A stretch of 7,667 nucleotides of DNA, from positions 1-7,667 of the forward strand of contig CALVOD010000060.1 of NCBI GenBank assembly GCA_944350065.1, written 5' to 3'. The stretch is from an uncultured Clostridia bacterium (GTDB lineage Bacteria; Bacillota; Clostridia; Christensenellales; DTU072). The notes beneath the pieces were generated by a model. The model worked only from the letters and a program-made list of their open reading frames with translations, searched no databases and was not told where the DNA came from. Positions within the stretch are counted from its first letter, which is position 1; each line of letters opens with the position of its first letter. Made by a program: the position numbers and the translations under genes. This document shows, piece after piece, positions 7,501 to 7,667 of this stretch.

Positions 7501-7580
7501 TCGAGACTTCGCTTATACGCGACGTTATCGCTTCGGCTGCCGATTATTTCCGTAACGGCAGTGAGGAAGAAGCGACTTGA
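4530..7580 (+). CDS. Degenerate clostridial-type PurL (FGAM synthase) homologue, probable pseudoenzyme
   Basis: A 1016-residue protein without signal peptide or membrane segment. Its landmarks follow the long single-chain FGAM synthase of Clostridia (about 1230 residues) in order: RINGF..MSESALNKLKREL and VVDAYW (78-83) in the linker region; RIVAVARKQNVSKL (344-357) followed by FAASVIGRIT, as at the end of the first PurM-like half; PPFIGKYQSTPAQ (455-467) and ETVNTALAAILKLVVSG opening the second half; a PurQ-like glutamine amidotransferase domain from about 753 to the end. The first 170 or so residues of the family (PurS-like) are absent. Catalytic motifs are gone: WSDHCRHTTF is replaced by WSSGNGYLER, ETHNHPTEIEPFGGA and GGKDSMSG are not found, ISESQERM is replaced near 338-344, and the amidotransferase nucleophile is Gly852. 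The frame is long and intact with normal codon use, so it is probably expressed but not an FGAM synthase. The real function is unknown. The comparison is from memory of the family, not a computed alignment. Confidence 0.8.
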   Translation: MIPFGRKLKQQQPDEASDIADFSDYADTKRINGFQHMSESALNKLKRELKLRMSAKSLRSLRKYFAGANAPTVLALKVVDAYWSSGNGYLERGISQIELATDNPHVLKALRLYDKLREEFRLQDSPRTLKEMLTLSAKAVISDSRDVVRYSYGKYSLECECYEKGRRTRYFSDIVSRWDADASNALRRCATISTVSGGTPVAVIKEEHGECTMRERRNFGRFAESLDLPAYDYGSVNFNSSASFAETALLCTRDSFDVNSDEISASDRILLITFKNTERDGLKELGDFLAECNASKLISRAFSCDEGILNELIAAGKGFEINVPDLFAAKGRITDFLTGRHLDRIVAVARKQNVSKLLSLVDKYDFAASVIGRITSKDNVRIIVSNTEVVKLHLTMLKHRSHAFSVFRVDDKPYVAASVTTVTDDIADLKQKLAEGKLRTESALNGVNSARSVLPPFIGKYQSTPAQIAAITPSPDRYEDVFNALAAGTRFDGYDIFSETVNTALAAILKLVVSGVSIYNIALDADFLFANETDSIGRGALLARALACLYTENSLSVAGISANAQLARFKKNTQVFSVTATGSAPVSLLISPDFSQGDKLFRLGIPRDEFGIPDFKYVLKLAAAININIGTGNITAARLIEDSVLESVIKGTAGNGLGFSFATFETDGARNAKGDLLLAVHDIEELSAFECEYVGVTDDTGILKNADTSVSQTEVAGYLSKYPFENKADDRVPQAPVAVKKTVRRATSVKQPTMTILHCDYSSEFAVQSLATAVGFNVNSMYIGKETVASSVLQRKVRERIAATDMLVVCGRSAYGEYFADNRLYDVLHRPVVLDAINELIFRNDGLVLGTGEGSRALLKLGYLSYGNAEHSASGAPALKEAERSGIISQLVRLRISNNLSPMLTFADVGKYYYAAPGGNDMRFTANPEVLGQMAFGGQIAAQYADCHGFPTVAYPYNPDGSADAVAALTSPAGRVLGFFCLPEKTPFLKFETSLIRDVIASAADYFRNGSEEEAT
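6786..7563 (+). other. PurQ-like class I amidotransferase domain lacking the catalytic triad
   Basis: Residues 753-1011 match PurQ and the C-terminus of long PurL. The fold markers remain: an opening strand MTILHCDYS, DMLVVCGRSAYGEY where PurQ has LPGGFS, NDGLVLGTGEGSRALLKLGYLSYG where PurQ has DGLILGICNGFQALIKLGLLPYG, and a closing YNPDGSADAVAALTSPAGRVLG. The nucleophile elbow G-I-C-N-G reads GTGEG (850-854), so Cys is Gly852. The His-x-Glu pair of HGEGRF reads GNDMRF, giving Gly919 and Asp921. It cannot hydrolyse glutamine by the known mechanism. Confidence 0.82.
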
Positions 7581-7588
7581 AAGTGCGG

Positions 7589-7617
7589 TTGAACGCCGAT
7601 ACTTAGAACCATATAAA
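7589..7617 (+). promoter_or_regulatory. Possible weak promoter for the next gene
   Basis: TTGAAC (7589-7594) and TATAAA (7612-7617) are separated by 17 bases just after the stop of the PurL-like gene. The -10 matches five of six positions and the -35 four. If used, transcription would begin near 7624, beyond the Shine-Dalgarno sequence, which argues that the next gene may instead be read from the operon mRNA. Confidence 0.3.
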
Positions 7618-7646
7618 GAGGAGGGCGCGCGGTCGGCTTCGCGCGC
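7615..7646 (+). promoter_or_regulatory. Strong Shine-Dalgarno sequence followed by a GC hairpin
   Basis: AAAGAGGAGGG (7615-7625) is an extended match to the 16S rRNA 3' end, yet the first ATG is 33 bases downstream. In between, GCGCGCG (7625-7631) and CGCGCGC (7640-7646) form a perfect 7-bp stem with an eight-base loop. If folded, the hairpin would bring the Shine-Dalgarno to about 11 bases from the ATG at 7658. There is no T-run after the stem, so it is not an intrinsic terminator. Confidence 0.5.
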
Positions 7647-7657
7647 ATATCAATAAT

Positions 7658-7667
7658 ATGTTCGAAA
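7658..7667 (+). CDS. Start of a further gene, truncated by the window edge
   Basis: An ATG at 7658 begins a frame reading Met-Phe-Glu before the window ends. It is supported only by the strong upstream Shine-Dalgarno sequence and by co-orientation with the two large genes. The product cannot be guessed. If real, it may be the third gene of the operon, 77 bases after the PurL-like stop. Confidence 0.35.

Noticed and set aside
4530..7580. Annotation as a functional purL
   Set aside because: The overall resemblance is good, but the synthase and glutaminase catalytic motifs are absent, so the gene symbol would mislead.
4530..7580. Ordinary decaying pseudogene
   Set aside because: More than a thousand codons remain open with normal codon use, an intact coupled start and conserved structural motifs, which fits selection better than decay.

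Overview
The window looks like a chromosomal segment of a member of the Bacillota, most likely an anaerobic, gut-type clostridium. The reasons are its clear sigma-A (sigma-70-type) promoters and AGGAG-type ribosome binding sites, a YhfI-like metallo-hydrolase, a large lipoprotein built from InlB-type (Listeria-Bacteroides) repeats plus BspA-type leucine-rich repeats, and a protein whose best resemblance is the long single-chain FGAM synthase of Clostridia. The genus cannot be named from this sequence. No insertion sequence, integrase, CRISPR array or phage gene is visible.

Left part (1-1071): two units run leftwards. A complete tRNA-Ala(CGC) with encoded CCA lies at the left edge behind a near-perfect promoter. 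Upstream of it is a metallo-beta-lactamase-fold hydrolase, probably starting at 886 and not at the further upstream ATG. Its promoter and the promoter of the rightward genes diverge across 185 bases, and between the two -35 boxes lie three palindromes packed back to back.

Right part (1072-7580): two very long genes run rightwards as an apparent operon, the stop of the first overlapping the start of the second (ATGA). The first encodes a 1153-residue secreted lipoprotein with about seven InlB-like modules, a CBM5/12-like carbohydrate-binding insertion, and about nine BspA-type leucine-rich repeats. The second encodes a 1016-residue cytoplasmic protein that follows clostridial PurL (phosphoribosylformylglycinamidine synthase) along its whole length but has lost the PurS-like N-terminus and every catalytic motif I could locate, including Cys, His and Glu of the glutaminase domain. 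An intact 3-kb frame with systematic loss of active-site motifs is the pattern of a pseudoenzyme, and this is the main observation of the window.

Right edge (7581-7667): a strong Shine-Dalgarno sequence, a GC-rich hairpin and the first codons of a further rightward gene that runs out of the window.
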